Assembly: GCF_001855565.1 (NCBI RefSeq)
Contig: NZ_MKCR01000004.1
Location: forward strand, 124,001 to 188,000
From: Chromobacterium amazonense
GTDB taxonomy: Bacteria > Pseudomonadota > Gammaproteobacteria > Burkholderiales > Chromobacteriaceae
DNA: 64,000 nucleotides
Direction: 5' to 3'
Position numbers and translations under genes: made by a program. The notes below the pieces were generated by a model that worked only from the letters and a program-made list of their open reading frames with translations, made no database searches and was not told the DNA's origin. Of this stretch, positions 26,651 to 34,832 are shown in pieces (the stretch's first letter is position 1; each line of letters opens with the position of its first letter).

Positions 26651-27487
26651 TCAAGCCCTCTCAAACAGCGCCTCCGCCTCGGCAAAGCCGTAATGGTGTT
26701 CCGCCATAGCCGTCCAAACACCCGCTCGCGCCTCGTCCGCCATCCGCCGCGCCAAACCCATCACCGCCAGCATGGGACCTACGCCCAAGCTGACCCGGGC
26801 GACGCCGGCATCGAACCAGTCAGACGCGCCGGCCACGCCAGGCAAGGCCATCAGATTCAGCGGGCCGTTCAAACTGGCGGCCAGGCGCCTGGCCTCGCCA
26901 GGATCGGCCAGGCCAGGCACAAACACCATGTCCGCGCCGGCCGCCAGGTAAGCGTTGCCGCGCGCCAGCGTTTCGGCGAAGCGCCGCTCGGCGCTCAGGC
27001 TCAAGTCCAACAAATAGGTATCGACGCGGGCATTGATCCACAACGGCGCGTTCAACGCGTCGGCCATCTGTCTGGCGGCTGCCAGGCGCGCGCATTGCGA
27101 CTCGATAGAGAACAAGGGCTGAGCCAAAGCGCCATGGCCGTTGTCCTCCAGATTGACGCCAACCGCGCCGGCCTCCATCGCCCCCCGCGCGGTCGCGGCG
27201 ACATCCTGCGGCGACAAACCATAGCCTGCCTCGATGTCGGCGCTGACAGGGACGTCCACGCTACCAACGATGGCGGCGATCTCGCTCAGCATCGCCTCGC
27301 GTCCTATGCGCTGAGCATCGCGCCAACCTCGGGCGTAGGCGATGCCGCCGCTGGTGGTAGCAAGGGCGGGATGGCCGGCGGCTTCGAACAACCGGGCGCT
27401 GGCGGCGTCCCAGGCATTGGGCAGCAGCAGCTTGCCTTGAATGTTGAGTTGGCGGAAATGCTGGAACTGGGTCAGCGGCGCGATCAT
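26651..27487 (-). CDS. Isocitrate lyase / PEP mutase superfamily protein
   Basis: The 278-aa TIM-barrel protein begins MIAPLTQFQHFRQLNIQGKL. It has LLPNAWDAASARLFEAAG, ALATTSGGIAYARGW, DVPVSADIEAGYG and VGVNLEDNGHG, the metal- and substrate-binding segments of the family. The classical isocitrate lyase KKCGH loop is absent; members of this clade act as oxaloacetate decarboxylases, phosphonopyruvate hydrolases or C-C lyases, and the true reaction is unknown. It is divergent from the Ada-like gene. Confidence 0.8.
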   Translation of the reverse strand: MIAPLTQFQHFRQLNIQGKLLLPNAWDAASARLFEAAGHPALATTSGGIAYARGWRDAQRIGREAMLSEIAAIVGSVDVPVSADIEAGYGLSPQDVAATARGAMEAGAVGVNLEDNGHGALAQPLFSIESQCARLAAARQMADALNAPLWINARVDTYLLDLSLSAERRFAETLARGNAYLAAGADMVFVPGLADPGEARRLAASLNGPLNLMALPGVAGASDWFDAGVARVSLGVGPMLAVMGLARRMADEARAGVWTAMAEHHYGFAEAEALFERA

Positions 27488-27627
27488 GACGACTCCTGTT
27501 GTGGGAAACGCCGTCATCGTCTCGCAAGCATCGCCCGCCTGCTGGCGGATTCCGGACGTGGACAGCGCCCGCCATTCGGGTCCGAAAACCGCTGGCTGCG
27601 ACGGGGAATTGGCGCGATCATCAGGCG

Positions 27628-28941
27628 ATGGAATTCGATCCCGATACTTGCCATCGCGCCCTGGCCAGCCGCGATGCCCGCTTCGACGGCCGCTTCTTCA
27701 TCGGCGTGCGCACCACCGGCATCTACTGCCGGCCGATCTGCCCGGCCCGCACCGCCAAGCGCGAAAACATCCTGGTCTACCCCACCGCGGCGGCGGCGCA
27801 GGAGGCGGGATTCCGTCCCTGCCTGCGCTGCCGGCCGGAAGCCGCGCCGGATTCCGGCGCTTGGCGCGGCGTATCCAACAGCGGACACTCGCATACCGTG
27901 GCGCGCGCGCTGGCGCTGATCGAGCAGGGCGCGCTGGATGAAGCCAGCCTGACAAACTTGACCGACAAGCTGGGCGTGGGCGAGCGGCAATTGCGCCGGC
28001 TTTTCGCGCAATATGTGGGCGCTTCGCCGCAAGCCGTGGCGCAAACGCGCCGGATACTGCTGGCCAAGCAGTTGATCCATGAAACCCGCATGCCGCTGAC
28101 CGACATCGCCTTTGCGGCCGGTTTCGGCAGCGTGCGTCGTTTCAACGAGGTATTCCAGCAGCTGTATCGCCGTCCTCCTGGCGCGTTGCGCCGCGACGCC
28201 GACGCCGCCGCAGCGGCGTCAGACCATATCAGCCTGCTGCTGCGCTACCGTCCGCCCTACCACTGGCCAGCCATGCTGGATGACTTGCGGCGACAGGCTG
28301 TTCCCGGCTTGGAAGCCGTGCGGGATGAATGCTATGTCCGAGCCATCGCCCAGGATGGCGAATGCGGGGTGCTGACGGTCAGCCACGAACCGCGCAAGCA
28401 CGCCCTGCGTGTCGGACTGCATCTTCCCCGTCTGCGCGCCTTGCCGCAGCTGCTGGCGCGCGTCAGGGCCATGTTCGACCTTGCGGCGGATATGGAAGCG
28501 ATAGAACGTCAACTGGCGCGAGACCCCTTATTGGCGAAGCTGGTCCCGCGGCAAACCGGCTTGCGGCTGCCCGGCGTCTGGGAGGGCGAGGAAATCCGCT
28601 TCCGCATGCTCTCAATTCCGGACAGGCTGGCGTGGCTGGAAAAGCGCGGCCTGCCGCTGTCCCATCCAACCTTCCCCACCCTGCGCTTCGCGCTGCCGGA
28701 ATCAATCGAGCCGCCGCCGGACGGGCCAGACGAACTGCCGCCGGAGTCTGACTGGCAGACCGCCCTGCGCGTACTGGAAGGCAAAGGCGCTGATTTGTCG
28801 TCCGCCAGGATGGAAAGCTGGCGCCCGTGGCGCGCCTATGCCGCGCGCCACTTGCTTATGGCAGGGAACAAGGATGACGCATGCGAAACCGCCGCCCCCG
28901 CTCAGGGGCCCCAGGAATACGCCTTGCGCGCGCGTTCTTGA
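27628..28941 (+). CDS. Ada/AraC/AlkA-like regulator with missing glycosylase core
   Basis: The 437-aa protein has an Ada N-terminal methylphosphotriester domain (zinc cysteines C34, C38, C65, C68), an AraC helix-turn-helix (about 90-180) and an AlkA_N domain (about 200-305, starting RYRPPYHWPAML). After GLRLPGVWEGEE the HhH-GPD region is replaced by about 75 residues without the LGQQ segment, without a PGIGPWTA hairpin and without the catalytic Asp; only the terminal ESWRPWRAYAARHLL helix is recognisable. It is shorter than usual Ada-AlkA fusions (about 480-500 aa). The reading frame is intact, so it may act only as a methylation-sensing regulator. Confidence 0.8.
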   Translation: MEFDPDTCHRALASRDARFDGRFFIGVRTTGIYCRPICPARTAKRENILVYPTAAAAQEAGFRPCLRCRPEAAPDSGAWRGVSNSGHSHTVARALALIEQGALDEASLTNLTDKLGVGERQLRRLFAQYVGASPQAVAQTRRILLAKQLIHETRMPLTDIAFAAGFGSVRRFNEVFQQLYRRPPGALRRDADAAAAASDHISLLLRYRPPYHWPAMLDDLRRQAVPGLEAVRDECYVRAIAQDGECGVLTVSHEPRKHALRVGLHLPRLRALPQLLARVRAMFDLAADMEAIERQLARDPLLAKLVPRQTGLRLPGVWEGEEIRFRMLSIPDRLAWLEKRGLPLSHPTFPTLRFALPESIEPPPDGPDELPPESDWQTALRVLEGKGADLSSARMESWRPWRAYAARHLLMAGNKDDACETAAPAQGPQEYALRARS

Positions 28942-29105
28942 CCCGAGCGCAACACCAGCGCGGCGCCGGCCAGCCATAGACTGAATCCCGCTGCGGCCAG
29001 ACTACGCCTGCGCGCAGAACGGCTGTCTTGCTGGAACAGGCAGGAGGCAACGAGGGGAGGCGAAGCGGCGCGCTCCCGCGCGGCGGCGGGAACGCGCGGA
29101 GACAT
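28902..29105 (-). CDS. Possible small single-helix membrane protein coupled to cpoB
   Basis: A 67-aa frame starts at an ATG that overlaps the cpoB stop (TAATG). It has an Arg-rich N-terminus and one hydrophobic stretch SLAAAGFSLWLAGAALVL followed by RSGQERARKAY. It overlaps the 3' end of the Ada-like gene on the other strand. The start overlap favours translation by coupling; the composition resembles a random GC-rich frame. No homologue is recognised, so it is tentative. Confidence 0.25.
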   Translation of the reverse strand: MSPRVPAAARERAASPPLVASCLFQQDSRSARRRSLAAAGFSLWLAGAALVLRSGQERARKAYSWGP

Positions 29106-29848
29106 TACATTCTGGCCAGCGCTTGCTTGGCCTTCAGCGCGGCGTCGCTCTTCGGATACAGCTTGATCAGGCGGCGATAGGTGTTCTTGGCCTGATCCAC
29201 CTGGCCCAAATCGCGTTGGCAGTTGCCGATATTGCGCAGCGCGTCCGGCGCGAAATGGTTGTTGGGATATTGCTCGACGAAGCGGCGGTGGATGTCGATG
29301 GCGGCGTCGTACTGGCGCAAGGCGGTGTGGGCGACGCCCAGCCAGTAAGTCGCTTCGGCCGCTTGCGGCGCTTGCGGATTTTGCTGGATGAACAGCGACA
29401 GCGCGTTGACGGCATTAGGAAAGTCGCGCGCGCGCAGCAGATTCAGCGCCTTGTCGTAGTCCGGCGAGGCCTGGCTGTCGCCGGCGGCCTGCTGCTGCGC
29501 GGCTGCGGCCGGTTGCGAGGCGTCGTGCTTGCCGGTGCCTTCCAGGCGGCCCAGGCGGCCGTCCAGATCGTTGTACAGGTCGTTCTGCCGCTTCTGCGTG
29601 GTTTGCAGATTGTAGTTCAGCACTTCGATGTCGCCGCGCAGCTTGGCGACTTCGGCCTTCAGGTTATCCACTTGGCTGACCATTTCCAGCAGCTTTTCAT
29701 TGGACAGCTTGCTCTCCACCGCGGCGATGCGCGTCGTCGCCTGCTGGCTCACTTGGTCCAGTTGGCGGCGGGTGGCTTCCAGGTCGCTGGTGCTGGCGCA
29801 GCCAGCCAGCGTCAACAGCAAGGCGCTACTGATGGCGATGCGATTCAT
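29105..29848 (-). CDS. cpoB: Tol-Pal cell division coordinator CpoB (YbgF)
   Basis: The 247-aa precursor has a lipobox-like LTLAGCAS signal, so it is probably a lipoprotein here. Next come a coiled coil (about 25-100) that trimerises and an acidic/Gln-rich linker, then TPR repeats (about 125-247; ATYWLGVAHTALRQYDAAID, PDALRNIGNCQRDLGQVDQA). CpoB links Tol-Pal to PBP1B during constriction. The ATG at 29848 was chosen for its signal sequence. It is the last gene of the tol-pal cluster, separated from pal by a nested inverted repeat. Confidence 0.93.
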   Translation of the reverse strand: MNRIAISSALLLTLAGCASTSDLEATRRQLDQVSQQATTRIAAVESKLSNEKLLEMVSQVDNLKAEVAKLRGDIEVLNYNLQTTQKRQNDLYNDLDGRLGRLEGTGKHDASQPAAAAQQQAAGDSQASPDYDKALNLLRARDFPNAVNALSLFIQQNPQAPQAAEATYWLGVAHTALRQYDAAIDIHRRFVEQYPNNHFAPDALRNIGNCQRDLGQVDQAKNTYRRLIKLYPKSDAALKAKQALARM

Positions 29849-29869
29849 GGGCTTTCCGATGGATGAAGA

Positions 29870-29935
29870 CTGCCGGATATCATAACGGTTTGGCCGCCGC
29901 TTGGCAGCGGCCACTTAGATATGGATATCCGGCAG
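29870..29935 (-). repeat. Nested inverted repeat between pal and cpoB
   Basis: Outer arms CTGCCGGATATC (29870-29881) and GATATCCGGCAG (29924-29935) are perfect 12-bp inverts. Inside them TGGCCGC (29891-29897) pairs with GCGGCCA (29907-29913). The transcript would form a two-stem structure in the pal-cpoB gap. It may tune expression of cpoB or protect pal mRNA. No T-run follows. Confidence 0.7.
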
Positions 29936-29980
29936 GAGTGACAACGGCGGGCGGCCTATGCGGCCCCCCGCGGCAGGCGC

Positions 29981-30502
29981 TTAATGGCCCTGATAAACGA
30001 TGTCGGCGCGACGGTTCTCGGCATAGTCGGCGTCGGTATGGCCGGTAGCCTTAGGCTTTTCCTTGCCGAAGCTGACCGCTTCCAGCTGGCTTTCCTTCAC
30101 GCCCAGCACTTCCATCGCGTGCTTCACGCTCTCGGCGCGGCGCTGGCCCAGGGCCAGGTTGTATTCGCGGCTGCCGCGGGCGTCGGTATTGCCCTGGATG
30201 ATCACTTTCTTGTCCGCCTGGCCCTTCAGGTACTCAGCGTGGTTGGCCACGGTGGTCTTGCCTTCGCCGTCAACGGCGGAGGAATCGAAGGCGAAGTAGA
30301 CGCTGCGCTTGGCCAGCGGGCTGTTCGGGTCGTTCAGCGGGTCCATCGCCGCATTGCTCTGGGTGGCCGGAGCCGTTACCGGAGCCTGGGTCTGCGGGGC
30401 TTGGGTAACCGGAGCGGCCGGGGTTTCGGCCGGTTTGGTGCTGGCGCAAGCGGCCAGCAGGGTAGCGACTGCAGAAGCAAGGGCGAGTTGTTTCAGATTC
30501 AT
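29981..30502 (-). CDS. pal: Peptidoglycan-associated lipoprotein Pal
   Basis: The 173-aa precursor begins MNLKQLALASAVATLLAACA with lipidated C19, then a Pro/Ala/Gln-rich linker and an OmpA-like domain (about 65-173) with NTDARGSREYNLALGQRRAE, the diaminopimelate-binding signature. It anchors the outer membrane to peptidoglycan and interacts with TolB. The second of two tandem ATGs lies seven bases after GGGAG. It follows tolB with 14 nt between. Confidence 0.96.
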   Translation of the reverse strand: MNLKQLALASAVATLLAACASTKPAETPAAPVTQAPQTQAPVTAPATQSNAAMDPLNDPNSPLAKRSVYFAFDSSAVDGEGKTTVANHAEYLKGQADKKVIIQGNTDARGSREYNLALGQRRAESVKHAMEVLGVKESQLEAVSFGKEKPKATGHTDADYAENRRADIVYQGH

Positions 30503-30516
30503 CATTTGGCTCCCGA

Positions 30517-31803
30517 TCAAGGATTGTTGAATGGACCCCATGCCGGGTCCTGTACATCACCGTTAAGCACTGCCAGTTTCACCTTGCTGCTGCCGTCGGC
30601 GGTGGCCGCGTACAGCACGCTCTGCCCGCCGACAGCGCTGGAATACAACACCATTCGGCCGTTCGGCGCGAAGCTGGGGCGCTCACTGTAACTACCATCT
30701 GACAATAGACGCGTGTCATTAGTTGCCAAATCCTGCGACATCACACGGAAATTGCCGGCGGAACGACGAATATAGACCAATGTCTTGCCATCGGGCGACA
30801 ATTTGGGCGAAACATTGTAATTGCCTTCCCAGGTGACGCGCTGGGCGTCGCCGCCGTTCACCGGCACGCGGTAGATCTGCGGATTGCCGCTGCGGTCGGA
30901 CACGAAATACACCATGGAACCGTCCGGACTGAAGGCCGGCTCGGTATCGATGCCGCCGTTGTACATCAGCCGCCGCGCCGCGCCGCCGTCGGCGCTGATA
31001 ATGTAGATTTGCGAATTGCCGCTTGTGGTCAGCACCACGGCCAGCTTGCTGCCGTCCGGGCTCCAGGCCGGCGCGGAATTGCTGCCCTTGAAGTTGGCCA
31101 CGGCGCGACGCTGGCCGGTGGCCAGATCCTGCACCCATACCACCGGTTTCTGGCTGGCGAACGACACATAAGCGATATAGCGGCCGTTCGGACTCCAGCT
31201 AGGCGAGATGATGGGCTCGGTCGAGCGTAGGATGGTCTGGCTGCGCTGGCCGTCCACGTCGGAAATCTGCAGCGCGTAGCTGCGGCCGCTCTTCAGCACA
31301 TAGGCGAGCCGCGTGTTGAAGAAGCCCTTCTGCCCGGTAATGGCCTCGTAGATCAGGTCGGCGATGGCGTGCGCCACTTGGCGGCTGCGGTCCGGCGTCA
31401 CCGTGAACTCCCCGCCGGTCAGCTGCTTCTGCTGCGACACGTCCATCAGCCGGAAGCTGATCTTGATCTGGCCCCCAGCCGCGTTCTCCACCTTGCCGAT
31501 GGCGATGGACTGCGCCCCGGCCGCCTGCCACAGCGGATAGCGCACGTCCGCCGGGGCGAACGGCACATTGGCGACGGCGGACGGGTCCACCAGGCGGAGT
31601 GCGCCGGACAAGGCCAGGTCATTGCGGATCACCGGCGTCAGATTGCCCTGGGTCGGCCCCTCGTCCTTGAACGGCACCACGGCAATGGCGTGGCGGCTGG
31701 CGCCGCCGCCGACGATCTCGATGTTCAGTTCGGCGCGCGCGCTGCCGGCGACCAGCATGGCCGCCACCAGCACGCCCCGCAACAGGGCTTTCAAACTGGG
31801 CAT
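30517..31803 (-). CDS. tolB: Tol-Pal system beta-propeller protein TolB
   Basis: The 428-aa precursor has a signal peptide (VLVAAMLVAGSARA) and N-terminal domain ending near residue 165, followed by six-bladed propeller repeats (SPSWSPNGRYIAYVS, APAWSPDGSKLAVVL, EPAFSPDGSMVYFVS, SPKLSPDGKTLVYIR, RPSFAPNGRMVLYSS). TolB shuttles between Pal and TolA. It ends 14 nt before pal. Confidence 0.96.
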   Translation of the reverse strand: MPSLKALLRGVLVAAMLVAGSARAELNIEIVGGGASRHAIAVVPFKDEGPTQGNLTPVIRNDLALSGALRLVDPSAVANVPFAPADVRYPLWQAAGAQSIAIGKVENAAGGQIKISFRLMDVSQQKQLTGGEFTVTPDRSRQVAHAIADLIYEAITGQKGFFNTRLAYVLKSGRSYALQISDVDGQRSQTILRSTEPIISPSWSPNGRYIAYVSFASQKPVVWVQDLATGQRRAVANFKGSNSAPAWSPDGSKLAVVLTTSGNSQIYIISADGGAARRLMYNGGIDTEPAFSPDGSMVYFVSDRSGNPQIYRVPVNGGDAQRVTWEGNYNVSPKLSPDGKTLVYIRRSAGNFRVMSQDLATNDTRLLSDGSYSERPSFAPNGRMVLYSSAVGGQSVLYAATADGSSKVKLAVLNGDVQDPAWGPFNNP

Positions 31804-31831
31804 GTTTTCCTCAAGTCTTCGCTTTGTCCGT

Positions 31832-32728
31832 TCAACGCGGACGGAATTTCAGGACAAATGTCCGGTAACCATCATTGAAATTGGCGCCGGCCGGCAGTTT
31901 CGGGAAAGTCTTGGCTTCCCACACCGCTCTTTGCACGGCATCGTCGTAAGCCGGCACGCCGCTGCTCTTCACCAGCTGCACCGACTTCACTTCCAGCGTG
32001 GGCAGCAGCGTCACCCGCAGCTGCGCTTCCGGATTGCCGGCCATGGCCGGCGGAATCTGCACCAGCGGCGTCACCTTGGCCTTGACCAGGTCTATCCAGC
32101 CGGCGCTGACGCCGGAGCCGTTGACCGCGCCGCCGGCCACGCCGTTCTTGCTGCCGGCCTGATCGCTGCGCGCGTTAGGCTTGCCGCTGGTGCGCGCGCT
32201 GTCCAGGCTGGACAATAAATCATCCGCCTCGCTGTTATAGGCTTTGGCGGTCCGGTGTCCAGGTTTCGCCGCCGGCGGCGTCTGCGCGGCCTTGGGTTCT
32301 TTCTTCTCCGGCGCCTTCTGCGCCGGCTTGGCTTTGTCGTGCGGTTTCGGTTCCGGCTCGACGGGCTTAGGTTCCGGCTTAGGCTTTTTCGGCTCCGGCT
32401 TGGGTTCGGCCGGCGGCTTGGGTTCCGGCTTGACCACTTCGGGCTTGGGCGGGGTTTTCTTGCCCAGATTCACCTCGGCCGGCGGCATCGCCACCGCCGG
32501 TTGCGGCTCGGGCGCCGGTTCCAGCGCGGGAGGCGGCGTCACCGGCGCGGCAATCGTCGCCGGCGGCGGCGGCGCGGTCGTCCACAGCTCCAAGGCCAGC
32601 GGCGCGGGATTCTGCGGCTGCGAGGACTGAAAACCGCCCCACAGCAGCAGGCCGATCACCACAGCGTGAAACAGCGCCGAGGCGATCAGGGTCCAGGGAC
32701 GCAGCGAGGAAGACGATTGCGAACTCAT
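31832..32728 (-). CDS. tolA: Cell envelope protein TolA
   Basis: The 298-aa protein has one N-terminal membrane helix (about 12-30, LIASALFHAVVIGLLLWGGF), a long Pro/Lys/Glu/Ala-rich extended segment (about 40-190) and a C-terminal TonB-like domain (about 205-298). TolA transmits motive force from TolQR to Pal/TolB. It overlaps tolR by 4 nt (ATGA). The linker repeats are mainly Pro-Lys, unlike the Ala-rich helix of E. coli TolA. Confidence 0.92.
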   Translation of the reverse strand: MSSQSSSSLRPWTLIASALFHAVVIGLLLWGGFQSSQPQNPAPLALELWTTAPPPPATIAAPVTPPPALEPAPEPQPAVAMPPAEVNLGKKTPPKPEVVKPEPKPPAEPKPEPKKPKPEPKPVEPEPKPHDKAKPAQKAPEKKEPKAAQTPPAAKPGHRTAKAYNSEADDLLSSLDSARTSGKPNARSDQAGSKNGVAGGAVNGSGVSAGWIDLVKAKVTPLVQIPPAMAGNPEAQLRVTLLPTLEVKSVQLVKSSGVPAYDDAVQRAVWEAKTFPKLPAGANFNDGYRTFVLKFRPR

Positions 32729-33138
32729 TGCTTCGGCGTTTGTTTGACGGTCAGCGCCACGCGCTTGATGCCGGCCTGGTGCAGGCGATCGGCGATCTTC
32801 ACCACTTCGGCGTATTTGAGGTTGGCATCGGCGGAGATCGCCACCGGACGCTGTTCGTTGCCGACCAGGGCCTGCAACTGGGTGGCCAGATCGTCCAGCG
32901 AGTCGACGCGGCTTTTCTGCTCGCCGTCTATCAGCTCGATCTTGCCGGCGGCGTCCACGGTGACTTCCAACGGCCGCACATCGATGGACGCGGCCTGGGA
33001 CACGCTGGGCACATCGATCACGCCGGGGGTGAACATCGGGGCGGTGACCATGAAAATCACCAGTAGCACCAGCATCACGTCGATATAGGGCACGACGTTC
33101 ATCTGGTTCATCTGGCGGCGGGGACGGCGATTCAGCAT
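32725..33138 (-). CDS. tolR: Tol-Pal system protein TolR
   Basis: The 137-aa ExbD/TolR protein has MNQMNVVPYIDVMLVLLVIF, with the essential Asp in the single membrane helix, and a periplasmic domain ending KRVALTVKQTP. With TolQ it forms the proton-driven motor. tolQ and ybgC, usually upstream, are not present; an O-methyltransferase gene occupies that place. The start is preceded by a poor ribosome-binding site. Confidence 0.93.
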   Translation of the reverse strand: MLNRRPRRQMNQMNVVPYIDVMLVLLVIFMVTAPMFTPGVIDVPSVSQAASIDVRPLEVTVDAAGKIELIDGEQKSRVDSLDDLATQLQALVGNEQRPVAISADANLKYAEVVKIADRLHQAGIKRVALTVKQTPKQ

Positions 33139-33252
33139 GACGGATTCAGATTCGGCTCGGTCAAATGGCCATCATAGCATCGGCAACGGTGTCGATGCTG
33201 CGGCCAAAACGTTTCAGACTGCGTGGATTCATCGAAAGTTCATGCCACGCGT

Positions 33253-33918
33253 TTAACGCCGCGTGCACAGCGTCAAGCCATCGCCTATCGGCAGCACGCA
33301 CATATTGATGCGCGGATCGGCCTTCAGGCTGGCGTTGAAGGCATGCACCAGATGCACGCCCGGCGGATCCTCCGGCTTGGGCGCCACCACGCGGCCGGAC
33401 AGGAAGATATTGTCGATGGCGATGACGCCGCCCGGCCGCACCAGTTCGAGGCAGGCTTCGTAGTAATCGCGGTAGCTGGGCTTGTCGGCGTCGATGAAGG
33501 CCAGATCGAAACTGCCGGCGCGGCCGGCGTCCAGCAGCTCGCGCAGCGTGGCGAGCGCGGGTTGCAGCCGCAAGTCTATGCGCTCCGCCACTCCGGCTTT
33601 TTGCCAATATTCGCGGGCGATGCTGGTGAAGGTTTCGCTGACGTCGCAAGCCACCACCGCACCGTCCTCCGGCATCGCCAGCGCCACGGTCAGCGCGCTG
33701 TAGCCGGTGAACACGCCGATCTCCAGATAGCGGCGCGCGCCGATCAGCCGCGCCAGCCAGCCCATGAACTGGCCTTGGTCCGGCGAGATCTGCATCTTGG
33801 CCAGGCGATGGCCGGCGGTGAATTCGCGCAGCTCGCGCTGCACCGGATGTTCGGTGACGGCGATGTCGAACAGATAATCGGAGAGGGCGCTGTCCAGCGC
33901 CACGGTGCGGCGGGTCAT
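33253..33918 (-). CDS. Class I SAM O-methyltransferase (catechol/caffeoyl-CoA type)
   Basis: The 221-aa protein belongs to the Methyltransf_3 (CCoAOMT-like) family: YLEIGVFTGYSAL (motif I), VACDVSETFTSIAREYW, FDLAFIDADKPSYRDYYE with metal-binding Asp residues, and GGVIAIDNIFLSGRV. These enzymes methylate catechols with a divalent metal. The partner substrate is unknown. It is upstream of tolR on the same strand, but nothing ties it to Tol function. Confidence 0.87.
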   Translation of the reverse strand: MTRRTVALDSALSDYLFDIAVTEHPVQRELREFTAGHRLAKMQISPDQGQFMGWLARLIGARRYLEIGVFTGYSALTVALAMPEDGAVVACDVSETFTSIAREYWQKAGVAERIDLRLQPALATLRELLDAGRAGSFDLAFIDADKPSYRDYYEACLELVRPGGVIAIDNIFLSGRVVAPKPEDPPGVHLVHAFNASLKADPRINMCVLPIGDGLTLCTRR

Positions 33919-33938
33919 GATGGGCTTTCCAGAAATGA

Positions 33939-33959
33939 CAAAACGCCCGCATGGGGCGT
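33939..33959 (-). terminator. Terminator of the DUF3460 gene
   Basis: A 6-bp ACGCCC/GGGCGT stem with a 5-nt loop is followed on the minus strand by TTTTG. Confidence 0.7.
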
Positions 33960-33979
33960 CGATCGGATCCGGCCGGGGC

Positions 33980-34159
33980 TTATTCCGGCTGGTAGACGTA
34001 AGGCTTCTGCGGCACGCGCGACTCCTTCCAGCGACGCTGGTCGTCCAGGTCGACCTGGCGGTCCCACAGCGTCAGGCGCAGCTCGCGGCGCTCGTTGTCC
34101 ACTTCCGGGTTCTTTTCCAGGAAGCCGTTGATGAACTTGGTGAAATCGGACTGGTACAT
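33980..34159 (-). CDS. DUF3460 family small protein
   Basis: The 59-aa protein MYQSDFTKFINGFLEKNPEV... is typical of DUF3460, found mainly in betaproteobacteria: a short helix with conserved DRQVDLDDQRRWKESRVPQKPYVY. Function is unknown. The ATG at 34159 follows an A/G-rich site (GGGGGTAGG). It stands alone between a terminator and the TMEM175-like gene. Confidence 0.85.
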   Translation of the reverse strand: MYQSDFTKFINGFLEKNPEVDNERRELRLTLWDRQVDLDDQRRWKESRVPQKPYVYQPE

Positions 34160-34225
34160 GGTACCTACCCCCTGATGGATGGATAGCGACATTTTAAACG
34201 AATACGGCTGCCGCCGCCACGCGCT

Positions 34226-34813
34226 TCAGCCTCCGCCCTCCTCGTACAACATGCACTCGATGCGCCGGTCCGGCACCAGCCACATCAAGGCCACCGCCAG
34301 GTACAGCGCGCCGGCCAGCCAGGGATGCCACCAGGCCAAGGCGATGGCCAGCACATAGCACACGGGCGAGAGCTTGCCTTTGATGTCGCCGCCCAGCGCC
34401 TCCGACAGCCGCGTGCGGTTGCCGGGCAGGCACAACAGCGCCTGCTGCATGATCCACCAGGCGATGGAGCACATCAGCAGCACCGCGCCGTACAGCGCCA
34501 CCGGCAGCGGCTCGTAGTGGTTCTGCCCCATCCAGCCGGTGACGAAGGGAATCAGCGACAGCCAGAACAGCAAGTGCAGATTGGCCCACAGCACGCGGCC
34601 GTCGATGCGGCGGGTGGCATGGTAGAAATGATGGTGGTTGTTCCAATAAATGCCGACGTAGACGAAGCTGAGCAGATAGCTCAGAAACACCGGCAGCAAC
34701 GGCGCCAGCGCCTGCCAGTCGGTGCCATGCGGCACTTTCAGCTCCAGCACCATGATGGTGATGATGATGGCGATCACGCCGTCGCTGAACGCCTCCAAAC
34801 GATTCTTTTCCAT
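34226..34813 (-). CDS. TMEM175-like (DUF1211) membrane protein
   Basis: The 195-aa protein opens MEKNRLEAFSDGVIAIIITI, the FSDGVIAI signature of bacterial TMEM175 homologues, and has six helices with HHHFYHATRRID between helices 2 and 3. Bacterial TMEM175 forms tetrameric potassium leak channels. It lies just downstream of the LytS-type kinase gene (20 nt), so it may be co-transcribed with it. Confidence 0.85.
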   Translation of the reverse strand: MEKNRLEAFSDGVIAIIITIMVLELKVPHGTDWQALAPLLPVFLSYLLSFVYVGIYWNNHHHFYHATRRIDGRVLWANLHLLFWLSLIPFVTGWMGQNHYEPLPVALYGAVLLMCSIAWWIMQQALLCLPGNRTRLSEALGGDIKGKLSPVCYVLAIALAWWHPWLAGALYLAVALMWLVPDRRIECMLYEEGGG

Positions 34814-34832
34814 GCATGACTCCCGAGTTGTC

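Noticed and set aside
33161-33232. 23-codon frame upstream of tolR, considered as a remnant of tolQ
   Set aside because: No match to the TolQ C-terminus and no ribosome-binding site.
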